From NCBI GenBank assembly GCA_903844785.1, contig CAIMVB010000382.1:1-6544 (forward strand): DNA of 6,544 nt. The letters are read 5' to 3'. This DNA is from an uncultured Rhodospirillales bacterium (lineage in GTDB: Bacteria; Pseudomonadota; Alphaproteobacteria; Acetobacterales; Acetobacteraceae). Position 1 is the stretch's first letter. Every line of letters starts with the position of its first letter. The notes beneath the pieces are model-generated. The model ran no database searches and was not told the DNA's origin. It worked only from the letters and a program-made list of their open reading frames with translations. Of the stretch, positions 1 to 5,685 are shown piece after piece. A program made the position numbers and the translations under genes.

Positions 1-1143
1 GATCTCGCCTTCGATGGTGGAGCCCACAGGATGCGCTTCCACGAACAGCTCCCACGGATTGCCCTGCGCCTGCTTCAGGCCCAAGGAAATGCGGCGCTTT
101 GGTTCATCCACATCCAGGATGATCACATCCACCTGTTCAGAGGTAGAGACGATCTTGCCGGGATGCGCGTTCTTCTTGGTCCAGGACATTTCGGATACAT
201 GGACCAGGCCTTCAACACCGGCTTCAAGCTCCACGAAGGCGCCGTAATCGGTGATGTTGGTGACACGGCCAGAGAACTTCGCGCCGACCGGATATTTAAG
301 CGCCACGCCATCCCACGGATCGGACATCAGCTGCTTCATGCCAAGGCTGATGCGCTGCGTATCCTGATTGAAGCGGATCACCTGCACCTTGACGGGCATA
401 CCAATGGTGAGCGCTTCGGAAGGATGGTTGATGCGCCGCCAGGCGATGTCGGTCACATGCAGCAGGCCATCCACGCCGCCGAGGTCCACGAAGGCGCCAT
501 AATCGGTGATGTTCTTCACGACACCATCCAGGATCATGCCTTCCTTGAGGCCCTGGATGAGTTCGCTGCGCTGTTCCGCACGGGTTTCTTCCAAAACGGC
601 GCGGCGGGAGACAACGATATTGCCGCGCGCGCGATCCATTTTCAGGATCTGGAAAGGCTGGGCCTGACCCATTAGCGGCATGACATCGCGCACCGGGCGG
701 ATATCCACTTGCGAACCCGGCAAGAAGGCAACTGCGCCCCCGAGATCCACGGTGAAGCCACCCTTCACGCGGCCGAAAATCACGCCATTCACGCGAATGC
801 CGGCCTGGTGGGATTTTTCAAGGGTCGTCCAGGCTTCTTCGCGGCGCGCTTTTTCACGCGACAACACGATGGAGCCATCGCGGTCTTCATAGCGTTCGAC
901 GAAAAGCTCATAGACATCGCCGGACTTCACTTCGGGCTTCTGGCCCGGGGCGGCGAATTCCTTGAGCGGAACGCGGCCTTCGCTTTTCAGGCCGACATCA
1001 ACGACAGCGAAATCGCCATCAACACGAATAACGCGGCCGGTCACGACCGAGCCGGCAAAACCCGTATCCGGGCCAAGCGTGGCATCGAGAAGTGCGGCAA
1101 AATCCTCCACGCCAGCATTGGCGAGGCTGGTGGCAGTAGCCAT
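1..1143 (-). CDS. rpsA: 30S ribosomal protein S1 (N-terminal 381 codons, C-terminus outside window)
   Basis: S1 is the large, flexible small-subunit protein that binds mRNA upstream of the start codon and helps unfold it on the ribosome. The minus-strand reading frame is open from the ATG at 1143 to the left edge, giving 381 residues. Successive S1 (OB-fold) repeats are visible at about residues 31-97, 115-181, 202-270 and 287-358, and a fifth begins near 374. Repeats 3 and 4 carry the typical pattern NITDYGAFV, then GL(L/V)HV(T/S), ending RISLG(M/L)KQ. The first two repeats are more diverged, as expected for the ribosome-docking part. Alphaproteobacterial S1 is usually about 560 residues, so roughly one third is missing. 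The chosen start lies 12 bases after an AGGA and gives the normal family N-terminus. It follows cmk in the same direction, a widely conserved order. Identification is certain; only the 3' end is unseen. Confidence 0.98.
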   Translation of the reverse strand, partial: MATATSLANAGVEDFAALLDATLGPDTGFAGSVVTGRVIRVDGDFAVVDVGLKSEGRVPLKEFAAPGQKPEVKSGDVYELFVERYEDRDGSIVLSREKARREEAWTTLEKSHQAGIRVNGVIFGRVKGGFTVDLGGAVAFLPGSQVDIRPVRDVMPLMGQAQPFQILKMDRARGNIVVSRRAVLEETRAEQRSELIQGLKEGMILDGVVKNITDYGAFVDLGGVDGLLHVTDIAWRRINHPSEALTIGMPVKVQVIRFNQDTQRISLGMKQLMSDPWDGVALKYPVGAKFSGRVTNITDYGAFVELEAGVEGLVHVSEMSWTKKNAHPGKIVSTSEQVDVIILDVDEPKRRISLGLKQAQGNPWELFVEAHPVGSTIEGEI

Positions 1144-1155
1144 GAAATTTATGTG

Positions 1156-1159
1156 TCCT
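1156..1159 (-). promoter_or_regulatory. Putative ribosome binding site of rpsA
   Basis: Read on the minus strand this is AGGA, 12 bases before the rpsA ATG. The spacing is longer than the usual 5-9 bases and the core is only four bases, so initiation may depend on leader structure or on S1 itself. A short perfect hairpin (GCCGC, 3-base loop, GCGGC) sits just upstream at 1166-1178. Confidence 0.45.
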
Positions 1160-1300
1160 GTATGCGCCGCAATGCGGCCATTTGGGTCTGCGCCCTTCCG
1201 CCCGCAGGGGAAGCACGGCTTGGCCCCGGCGCGTACGCTGGAAGGCCCTGATGGGATGGGTGGGATAACGGACCACCCTTTGCCGGCCCAAAGCTGGGCG

Positions 1301-1324
1301 GCGCCACGGTTTTCACCGTTGCGC
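1301..1324 (-). other. Stem-loop with GAAA (GNRA) tetraloop in the rpsA leader
   Basis: On the minus strand, GCGC and ACGGT pair with ACCGT and GCGC around a GAAA loop, with one A-G mismatch between the two stem segments. This gives 9 paired positions capped by a stable GNRA-type tetraloop. It starts 34 bases after the cmk stop codon. No T-run follows, so a 3'-end stabiliser of the upstream message or part of an rpsA leader fold is likelier than a terminator. Confidence 0.45.
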
Positions 1325-1358
1325 GGTGCGGGTCTTTAGGGCCTGACAGCTTGGCGCG

Positions 1359-2003
1359 TCAAGCGGGATCAAGGCTTTGGCGGATCAAACCGAGGGCAGC
1401 CTGAAAGGCCTGTTCGGCATTGAGCGCCGTTGTATCAATTTCCAGCGCATCCGGGGCGGGCTTCAAAGGTGCCACGGGGCGATTGGCGTCCTGCGCATCC
1501 CGGTCGCGGATTTCGGCTTCCACCTGGGCGGGGTCGGCGGCGACACCGCGCGCCGTGAGTTCCAGAAAGCGCCGGCGGGCGCGTTCAGCGACACTGGCGG
1601 TGACGAAAAGCTTCACCCGCGCATCGGGGAAGACCACCGTGCCGATATCCCGCCCATCCAGCACCGCACCTTGCGCGGCGCCAAAGCGGCGCTGGAAATC
1701 AAGCAGGGCCGCGCGCACGGCGGGGATGGCGGCCACTTTGCTGGCTGCCATATCCGCAAGCGAGCCACGCAAATCACCGCGGGCGAGGTCTTCTGGTGTC
1801 AGGGCGCGAGCTTCGGCTTCGGCCACGCGGGCATCCTGCGGGTCTATGCCGCGATCCAGTACGCGCCGGCCAACGGCACGGTAGAGCAAGCCGGTATCCA
1901 TGTAAGGCAGGCCAAGCTCGGACGCGAGGCGCCGGGCGAGCGTGCCCTTGCCCGCCGCCGCTGGCCCATCCACGGCGATGACGGTGCCGGGGGGTAGCCT
2001 CAT
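1359..2003 (-). CDS. cmk: Cytidylate kinase (CMP/dCMP kinase)
   Basis: A cytoplasmic enzyme that transfers phosphate from ATP to CMP or dCMP, giving CDP or dCDP for RNA, DNA and phospholipid synthesis. The 214-residue protein is slightly shorter than the E. coli enzyme. The P-loop GPAAAGKGT is at residues 13-21, the CMP-binding segment MDTGLLYR at 35-42, DGRDIGT at 116-122, and the lid-type pattern RDRDxxDxxR at 166-175. All key motifs are intact. The start ATG overlaps the aroA stop as ATGA (2003-2000). The only Shine-Dalgarno-like AGGA lies about 15 bases upstream, so translation is probably coupled to aroA. The aroA-cmk-rpsA order matches that known in many proteobacteria. Confidence 0.98.
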   Translation of the reverse strand: MRLPPGTVIAVDGPAAAGKGTLARRLASELGLPYMDTGLLYRAVGRRVLDRGIDPQDARVAEAEARALTPEDLARGDLRGSLADMAASKVAAIPAVRAALLDFQRRFGAAQGAVLDGRDIGTVVFPDARVKLFVTASVAERARRRFLELTARGVAADPAQVEAEIRDRDAQDANRPVAPLKPAPDALEIDTTALNAEQAFQAALGLIRQSLDPA

Positions 2004-3346
2004 GCCGGGCGGATCGCGTCCTGCCCCGCCAACCGGTTCATTAGCGCGGCGAAGCCGGGGAAGGAGGTGTCGATGAAACTGGCATCATCCACCGTGACGG
2101 GGGCGGCGCTGGCCAAGCCCATGACCAGGGCGGACATGGCGATGCGGTGGTCCATATGGGTGGTGACAAAGCCGCCGCCGGCGGGCGGTGCCCCATTGCC
2201 ATGGACCAGCAGATCATCGCCTTCGATGCTGACCTTGGCGCCATTGGCTTCGAGCAAAGCGGCGGTGGCGGCCAGGCGGTCACTTTCCTTGACGCGCAGT
2301 TCCGCGAGGCCGCGCATGCGCGTGGTACCCTGTGCGAAGGCGGCCGCGACGGCCAGAATGGGGTATTCGTCAATCATGGAAGGCGCGCGCCCGGGCGGCA
2401 CATCAACGGCCTTCAGCGCGGTATATTCGCCGATTATATCCCCCACGGGCTCGCCGCCTTCGATCCGGGCATTTTCGATTTTGAGCGCGGCGCCCATTTC
2501 CCTGAGCGTGGTGAAAAGCCCGGTGCGCAAGGGGTTGAGCCCGATTTGGGTGAGGCGGATGCGCGAGCCCGGCACCAAAAGCGCGGCTACCAGCGGGAAG
2601 GAGGCTGATGATGGGTCGCCCGGCACCGAAATGGGGGCGGCTTTCAATTCCGGCTGGCCATCCAGGCGGATAACGCGGCCTTCTGCCGTGTCTTCCACTG
2701 CGACTGTCGCGCCGAAATGGCGCAGCATATTTTCCGTATGGTCGCGCGTTGGTTCCGGTTCCACCACGCGGGTGGTGCCGGGCGCGCAAAGCCCCGCCAG
2801 AAGGCAGGCGCTTTTCACCTGGGCGGAAGCCACGGGCAGGCGGTAATCCAAGGGCAGCGGGTCTTGTGCGCCGCGCACGGCAAGCGGCAGGCGCCCGCCC
2901 TCACGGGTCCAGAATTGCGCCCCGGTGGCGGAAAGCGGGTCTGTCACGCGCTTCATGGGGCGGCGGCGGAGTGAGGCATCGCCGGTCATCACCGCGAAAA
3001 GCGGGTGGCCGGACAGCAGGCCTAGCAGCAACCGGGCCGCGGTGCCGGAATTGCCCATATCCAGCACATCGGCGGGTTCGGTCAGGCCGCCCACGCCACG
3101 GCCGGCAACGCGCCATTGGCCGGCGCTGAGCTTTTCCACCTCGGCACCCAGGGCGCGCATGGCGGCGGCGGTGCGCAGCACATCCTCACCTTCCAAAAGG
3201 CCGGTAATCTCGGTGGTGCCGATGGCCAGCGCCCCGAACATGAGCGCGCGGTGGCTGATGGATTTATCGCCGGCCACCCCGGCCTGGCCGGTAAGCGGGG
3301 CAGCGGGCTTGCTGGATCGGAAGGGGCGGGGTTCGGCGCTGGACAT
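2000..3346 (-). CDS. aroA: 3-phosphoshikimate 1-carboxyvinyltransferase (EPSP synthase), class II-like
   Basis: Joins phosphoenolpyruvate to shikimate 3-phosphate, the sixth step of the shikimate pathway leading to chorismate and the aromatic amino acids. From the ATG at 3346 the protein has 448 residues, the usual length. Visible motifs are GDKSISHR (26-33), GNSGTAAR (98-105), RRPMKR (128-133), SAQVKS (174-179), VPGDPSS (241-247), APSMIDEYPILAVAAAFA (321-338), RVKESDRL (351-358) and HMDHRIAMS (397-405). RPMxR, SAQVK and the overall likeness to the CP4 enzyme place it in class II. The position matching the CP4 tolerance residue Ala100 is Gly101 here. The frame stays open upstream to an ATG at 3442, but that adds a 32-residue tail absent from the family. 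The 3346 start places 25 residues before GDKS, as in CP4. Its Shine-Dalgarno is poor. It is first in the aroA-cmk-rpsA block and divergent from the gene at 3476. Confidence 0.96.
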   Translation of the reverse strand: MSSAEPRPFRSSKPAAPLTGQAGVAGDKSISHRALMFGALAIGTTEITGLLEGEDVLRTAAAMRALGAEVEKLSAGQWRVAGRGVGGLTEPADVLDMGNSGTAARLLLGLLSGHPLFAVMTGDASLRRRPMKRVTDPLSATGAQFWTREGGRLPLAVRGAQDPLPLDYRLPVASAQVKSACLLAGLCAPGTTRVVEPEPTRDHTENMLRHFGATVAVEDTAEGRVIRLDGQPELKAAPISVPGDPSSASFPLVAALLVPGSRIRLTQIGLNPLRTGLFTTLREMGAALKIENARIEGGEPVGDIIGEYTALKAVDVPPGRAPSMIDEYPILAVAAAFAQGTTRMRGLAELRVKESDRLAATAALLEANGAKVSIEGDDLLVHGNGAPPAGGGFVTTHMDHRIAMSALVMGLASAAPVTVDDASFIDTSFPGFAALMNRLAGQDAIRPA

Positions 3347-3355
3347 GGGGGCCGT

Positions 3356-3383
3356 TTGACATGGCAGGGCAGGCCATGGCAAT
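3356..3383 (+). promoter_or_regulatory. Candidate sigma-70-type promoter for the FYDLN-type gene
   Basis: A perfect TTGACA lies at 3356-3361. With a 16-base spacer the -10 position would be GGCAAT (3378-3383), which matches only the last three consensus bases. Transcription would begin about 85 bases before the gene at 3476. The good -35 box and weak -10 box make this a tentative call. It sits just upstream of the divergent aroA start, so the two genes may share control. Confidence 0.28.
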
Positions 3384-3464
3384 GCGCGCGTCCCTGTTTT
3401 TACGGGATCACTTTGGGTTGTACCGGGGTGCTTCCATTCCAAACCCGCGCCCAGCGGAATTCAT

Positions 3465-3468
3465 GAGG
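3465..3468 (+). promoter_or_regulatory. Ribosome binding site deciding the start at 3476
   Basis: GAGG with a 7-base gap to the ATG at 3476. This supports that ATG over the nearby ATG at 3463, which is in another frame. Confidence 0.6.
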
Positions 3469-3475
3469 CGTTTGC

Positions 3476-3799
3476 ATGGCGAAGCCAGAACTCGGCCTGA
3501 AGCGGACTTGCGTTGCTTGCGGCGGGAAATTCTATGACCTGACGCGCGCCCCGGCGGTCTGCCCGAAATGCGGCACGGAACAGCCGGTGGAACAGCCGCG
3601 GCTGCGCCGCGCTGGCGCCAACCCGCTGGATGAGCGGCTGAAGAAGGCGCCCGGCACGCCAGAGGCCGAGACCGATGATATCGAAGTGGAAGATATCGAA
3701 GGTGATGAGGCGATTGAGGACGCGGAAGAACTGGAAGACGATGCCGAAGATATCGGTGAGGATATCGAAGTCGGCACGGACCGCGACGAGGAACACTAA
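3476..3799 (+). CDS. TIGR02300-type (FYDLN acid domain) small zinc-ribbon-like acidic protein
   Basis: A 107-residue protein of unknown function, of the type widespread in alphaproteobacteria and annotated as TIGR02300 or 'FYDLN acid domain'. The N-terminal head holds CVAC (12-15) and CPKC (29-32), a CxxC-x13-CxxC layout suited to one zinc ion, with the namesake FYDL at 19-22. A short basic, proline-containing linker (about 36-60) leads to a tail from about residue 65 that is almost all Asp and Glu with scattered Ile and Ala. There is no signal peptide or membrane segment, so it is probably cytoplasmic. The motif family is seen directly; the zinc binding is inferred from the cysteines. The acidic tail could mimic nucleic acid or bind basic proteins, but that is speculation. 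It is divergent from aroA, a common arrangement for this family, and convergent with the cyclotransferase gene, 16 bases apart. Confidence 0.9.
   Translation: MAKPELGLKRTCVACGGKFYDLTRAPAVCPKCGTEQPVEQPRLRRAGANPLDERLKKAPGTPEAETDDIEVEDIEGDEAIEDAEELEDDAEDIGEDIEVGTDRDEEH
3677..3770 (+). repeat. Repeated GATATCG units in the acidic-tail coding region
   Basis: GATATCGAAG occurs at 3677-3686, 3692-3701 and 3761-3770, and the shortened unit GATATCGG at 3749-3756. Each encodes Asp-Ile-Glu or Asp-Ile-Gly in the same frame. The pattern suggests that the tail grew by short in-frame duplications, although biased codon use in a low-complexity Asp/Glu/Ile stretch could also produce it. Confidence 0.5.
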
Positions 3800-3815
3800 G
3801 TAAGTTCCGCCTGCG

Positions 3816-4703
3816 TCACTTGCTTTTTTGTGCGTGATGGGCGCGCCAATCACCTGAGGTGATGACGGATGCGCCGGAGAGGTTTTCCGGCGCCATCACA
3901 TAGGCCCAGGCGCGGCGGCGCCTGCCTGTGGTGTCTGTGACAGTCAAAATCGTGCGGCGATACATGCCGCCGGCGGCACCTTCGGGTGCCGCATCTTCGA
4001 TTTCATCCAATATCGGTAAGGCAGAGGCGATATCCTGAAAGGTCAGGATTTCGCCGCGTATCTGGCTGGCCGCGCCCAGAGAGACTGCAGGGTAATCGCC
4101 AAGATCGAAAAGCGTGCCGGTGGCTTGCGCGGGCAGGATGCTGGTGATGCCGGCCTGGGCCGCTGGGCCATGCCAGAAGCCGCCCTGCATCAGCGTGCCA
4201 TAGACAAAAACATCCGCGAGCAGGTGGCAGCCTTCCGCGCCAATGGCCGCGGCTTCCAGGACGCGCGGGTGCAGGCCATGGGCGGCGAAGCCTTGGCGCA
4301 CGGCGTTCAGATAGGCCGGTGGTGGCGCGACAAAATCTTCTTGGCGTTCGGGAATAACTTGGTAGGCGATGGCTTCCAGCGCTTGGCCATCCGGTAGGAT
4401 GATGTGGCGCTGCCGGCGCTGATAGGCATGGGGCACGCCTTCCTTTTGATCAAGCGCGCGCCAGCCGGCTTCGGAGACTTCCAAGACAACGCCTTCAACA
4501 TAGCCACCAAGGCGTGGCTGGAAATTCAGCACACCACCGCCGCGACCCTTGCCGAAGAAATCAAAGGCGAGTCGTGCATCGGGCAGGATGCCGGTGCCGA
4601 TGGGCCTGACTGCCGCCGGATCATGGCCGGTGCGCGCGCACCAGGCGCGCCAATCCGCAGCATCTGTGTTGGAGCCATAGGCGAAGCTGTAGCGCGGGGC
4701 CAT
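3816..4703 (-). CDS. Tandem gamma-glutamylcyclotransferase (GGCT) / AIG2-like two-domain protein
   Basis: A 295-residue protein built from two domains of the same cyclotransferase fold. The N-terminal domain (about 5-150) resembles classical GGCT. It has FAYGSN (7-12), GGGVLNF (55-61), the catalytic-type LDQKEGV (84-90, Glu88) and the typical PPAYLNAVRQG (128-138). The C-terminal domain (about 164-288) is AIG2-like, with VYGTLM (167-172), GTLFDLGDYPAV (196-207), LDEIED (232-237, Glu236 in the acid position), MYRR (247-250) and AWAYV (265-269). Family members release 5-oxoproline from gamma-glutamyl amino acids or related gamma-glutamyl amines. The substrate here cannot be read from sequence. 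There is no signal peptide, so it is probably cytoplasmic. The start is 8 bases after the uppP stop, with no Shine-Dalgarno, so expression likely depends on uppP translation. Fold assignment is fairly sure; activity of either domain is inferred. Confidence 0.85.
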   Translation of the reverse strand: MAPRYSFAYGSNTDAADWRAWCARTGHDPAAVRPIGTGILPDARLAFDFFGKGRGGGVLNFQPRLGGYVEGVVLEVSEAGWRALDQKEGVPHAYQRRQRHIILPDGQALEAIAYQVIPERQEDFVAPPPAYLNAVRQGFAAHGLHPRVLEAAAIGAEGCHLLADVFVYGTLMQGGFWHGPAAQAGITSILPAQATGTLFDLGDYPAVSLGAASQIRGEILTFQDIASALPILDEIEDAAPEGAAGGMYRRTILTVTDTTGRRRRAWAYVMAPENLSGASVITSGDWRAHHAQKSK

Positions 4704-4711
4704 GGGGCGGA

Positions 4712-5515
4712 TCAGCGGATGGCGAGCAGAATCAGCATCAATGTTCCAAGCGCGATGCGGTAGTAGCCAAAGGGCGTGAAGCCGATCCGCCCGATCAGCG
4801 CCAGCACTGCGCGCACGGTGATGAAGGCAACGATGAAAGCGGCGATGAAGCCAACGGCGATTTGGCCGAAGGCGCCCGGGTCAATCTCACTCCGCACTTT
4901 CCAAAGGCTGTAGAAGCTGGCGGCAAACATGGTGGGGATGGCAAGCACGAAGGAGAATTCCGCCGCAGTGCGCCGTTCCACACCGATCAGCAGCGCGGTG
5001 ATGATGGTGGCGCCTGAGCGTGACGTGCCTGGGATCATCGCCAAGGCCTGGCCTAGACCGACGAGGACGGCGGCGAGTGGGCCGATTTCCGGCACGCTAT
5101 GGATGCTGGGGGCAGGGCGCAGTTTTTCGATGGCGATGATCGCAATGCCACCTAGGATCAGGGCGATGGAGACAACCCAAGGATTGAACAGCAGCGTTGT
5201 GATGGTTTTGTGGAATAGCAAGCCAATGATCGCCGCCGGCAGGAAGGCGAGCATGAGGTTGATGACGTAATAGCGTTCCCGCCCTGGCTGCCACATGCCG
5301 CGCAGCAAATCCAGGATCAGGCCGCGATAGATCCAGCAGACTGCGAGGATCGCGCCAAGCTGGATGGAGATTTCAAAAACCTTGCCGGGCGGGCCCTGAA
5401 AGCCGATCAATTCGCCAAGCAAGATCAAATGCCCGGTTGAGGAAATGGGCAGGAATTCGGTGAAACCTTCGACGATGCCCATGAGCAGGGCGGAGAAAAG
5501 GGCGCTCAGGTCCAT
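4712..5515 (-). CDS. uppP: Undecaprenyl-diphosphatase (UppP/BacA type)
   Basis: An integral inner-membrane enzyme that removes one phosphate from undecaprenyl diphosphate, recycling the lipid carrier used for peptidoglycan and other envelope polymers. Overproduction of this family gives bacitracin resistance. The 267-residue length is normal. The family signature EGFTEFLPISSTGHL is at 16-30 (Glu16 and Glu20 match the two essential acids), and PGTSRSG is at 162-168 with the active-site Arg166. Hydrophobic stretches at about 86-102, 113-130, 147-160, 185-203, 216-240 and 250-266 fit the multi-span topology. The start gives the standard N-terminus; only a weak GGA lies about 8 bases upstream. 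The stop lies 8 bases before the cyclotransferase gene, suggesting one message. The region upstream holds a palindromic repeat rather than an obvious promoter. Confidence 0.97.
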   Translation of the reverse strand: MDLSALFSALLMGIVEGFTEFLPISSTGHLILLGELIGFQGPPGKVFEISIQLGAILAVCWIYRGLILDLLRGMWQPGRERYYVINLMLAFLPAAIIGLLFHKTITTLLFNPWVVSIALILGGIAIIAIEKLRPAPSIHSVPEIGPLAAVLVGLGQALAMIPGTSRSGATIITALLIGVERRTAAEFSFVLAIPTMFAASFYSLWKVRSEIDPGAFGQIAVGFIAAFIVAFITVRAVLALIGRIGFTPFGYYRIALGTLMLILLAIR

Positions 5516-5563
5516 GCGCGTGATCCATGCGGGGCGCGGGCGGGGTGCCCGATTCGCGGTAGA

Positions 5564-5606
5564 GCATTTTCAAGCCAAGTGGCACACTTGGCGACTCGGA
5601 AAATGC
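5564..5606. repeat. Nested intergenic palindrome (REP/RIME-like element)
   Basis: Two nested perfect inverted repeats are present. The outer arms are GCATTTTC (5564-5571) and GAAAATGC (5599-5606). The inner arms are GCCAAGTG (5574-5581) and CACTTGGC (5585-5592) around a 3-base loop, with a small asymmetric internal loop (AA against GACTCG). The layout AGAGCATTTTC, inner stem, GAAAATGCG, then a CAAAAA stretch recalls from memory a family of short palindromic intergenic repeats common in Rhizobiales and other alphaproteobacteria. Membership is inferred. No second copy occurs in this window. It lies between ahcY and uppP, on the 5' side of uppP. Confidence 0.65.
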
Positions 5607-5635
5607 GACCCCAAAAAGCGAATCATGCGCTCTTG

Positions 5636-5668
5636 CGCCGGGGCATGGCGCATGTCCAGACCCCGGCG
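5636..5668. terminator. GC-rich hairpin after ahcY, possible (bidirectional) terminator
   Basis: CGCCGGGG (5636-5643) pairs perfectly with CCCCGGCG (5661-5668). The 17-base loop holds a smaller CATG-GCG-CATG stem (5644-5654). It begins 17 bases past the ahcY stop. On the plus strand it is followed after 6 bases by T5 (5675-5679). On the minus strand, the direction of ahcY, T5 comes only about 18 bases later (5617-5613). A second small stem (GCGC, TCTT, GCGC at 5627-5638) competes with it. Its position suits ahcY termination, but the T-run placement is better for plus-strand transcripts, where no gene is seen. Confidence 0.4.
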
Positions 5669-5685
5669 AATGGCTTTTTAGTAAC

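Larger units (their letters stand above)
1144..1358 (-). promoter_or_regulatory. cmk-rpsA spacer / rpsA leader with serial potential stem-loops
   Basis: This 215-base non-coding spacer separates cmk from rpsA. In the transcribed (minus) direction it contains, in order, inverted repeats at 1324-1301, 1299-1286 (GCCCA, loop GCTT, TGGGC), 1278-1258 (GGGTGG, 9-base loop, CCACCC), 1207-1188 (CTGCG, 10-base loop, CGCAG) and 1178-1166 (GCCGC, loop ATT, GCGGC). An 8-base palindrome GCGTACGC lies at 1231-1238. The first two stems are separated by a single base. No stem is followed at once by a T-run, so they do not look like ordinary intrinsic terminators. Ribosomal protein operons often carry structured autoregulatory leaders, and E. 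coli rpsA is autoregulated through its leader. A similar role here is inference. I found no convincing sigma-70 promoter in the spacer. Confidence 0.4.
3347..3475. other. Divergent spacer between aroA and the FYDLN-type gene
   Basis: A 129-base region serving both genes. It holds the plus-strand TTGACA and GAGG described separately. No tRNA is seen here. The aroA frame continues open through most of it, but the encoded residues do not resemble EPSP synthase. A minus-strand promoter for aroA is expected, and only a weak TACAAC (3422-3417) could serve as a -10 box. Confidence 0.4.

Noticed and set aside
31..1251. Long plus-strand open frames (31-675 and 709-1251) opposite rpsA
   Set aside because: They are antisense shadows of a clear S1 gene in GC-rich DNA, and their translations show no family motif.
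1263..1292. Possible rpsA promoter, TTGGGC with a 17-base gap to TTATCC (minus strand)
   Set aside because: The -35 box keeps only the TTG and the -10 box is very poor, so it is not distinguishable from chance in this spacer.
1377..1997. A 206-codon plus-strand frame opposite cmk
   Set aside because: It mirrors the cmk codon pattern almost end to end; cmk on the minus strand has every catalytic motif.
2469..2476. GCATTTTC inside aroA, matching the outer arm of the intergenic palindrome
   Set aside because: There is no matching GAAAATGC nearby and no inner stem; it is an ordinary coding 8-mer.
2067..2846. A 259-codon plus-strand frame opposite aroA
   Set aside because: Low-complexity Ser/Ala/Arg composition typical of an antisense frame, with no recognisable domain.
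3347..3442. An N-terminal extension of aroA from the ATG at 3442
   Set aside because: The extra 32 residues do not resemble the family. The ATG at 3346 gives the same distance to GDKS as in the CP4 enzyme.
3790..3829. GGAAC/GTTCC stem over the FYDLN-type stop codon followed by a T6 run, considered as a terminator
   Set aside because: The stem is only 5 base pairs with a 9-base loop, and the T-run (3824-3829) starts 16 bases later, inside the convergent gene, so the geometry is wrong.
3461..3853. A 130-codon minus-strand frame opposite the FYDLN-type gene
   Set aside because: It is antisense to a gene with clear CxxC pairs and a good ribosome binding site, and its hydrophobic look comes from reading the acidic tail backwards.
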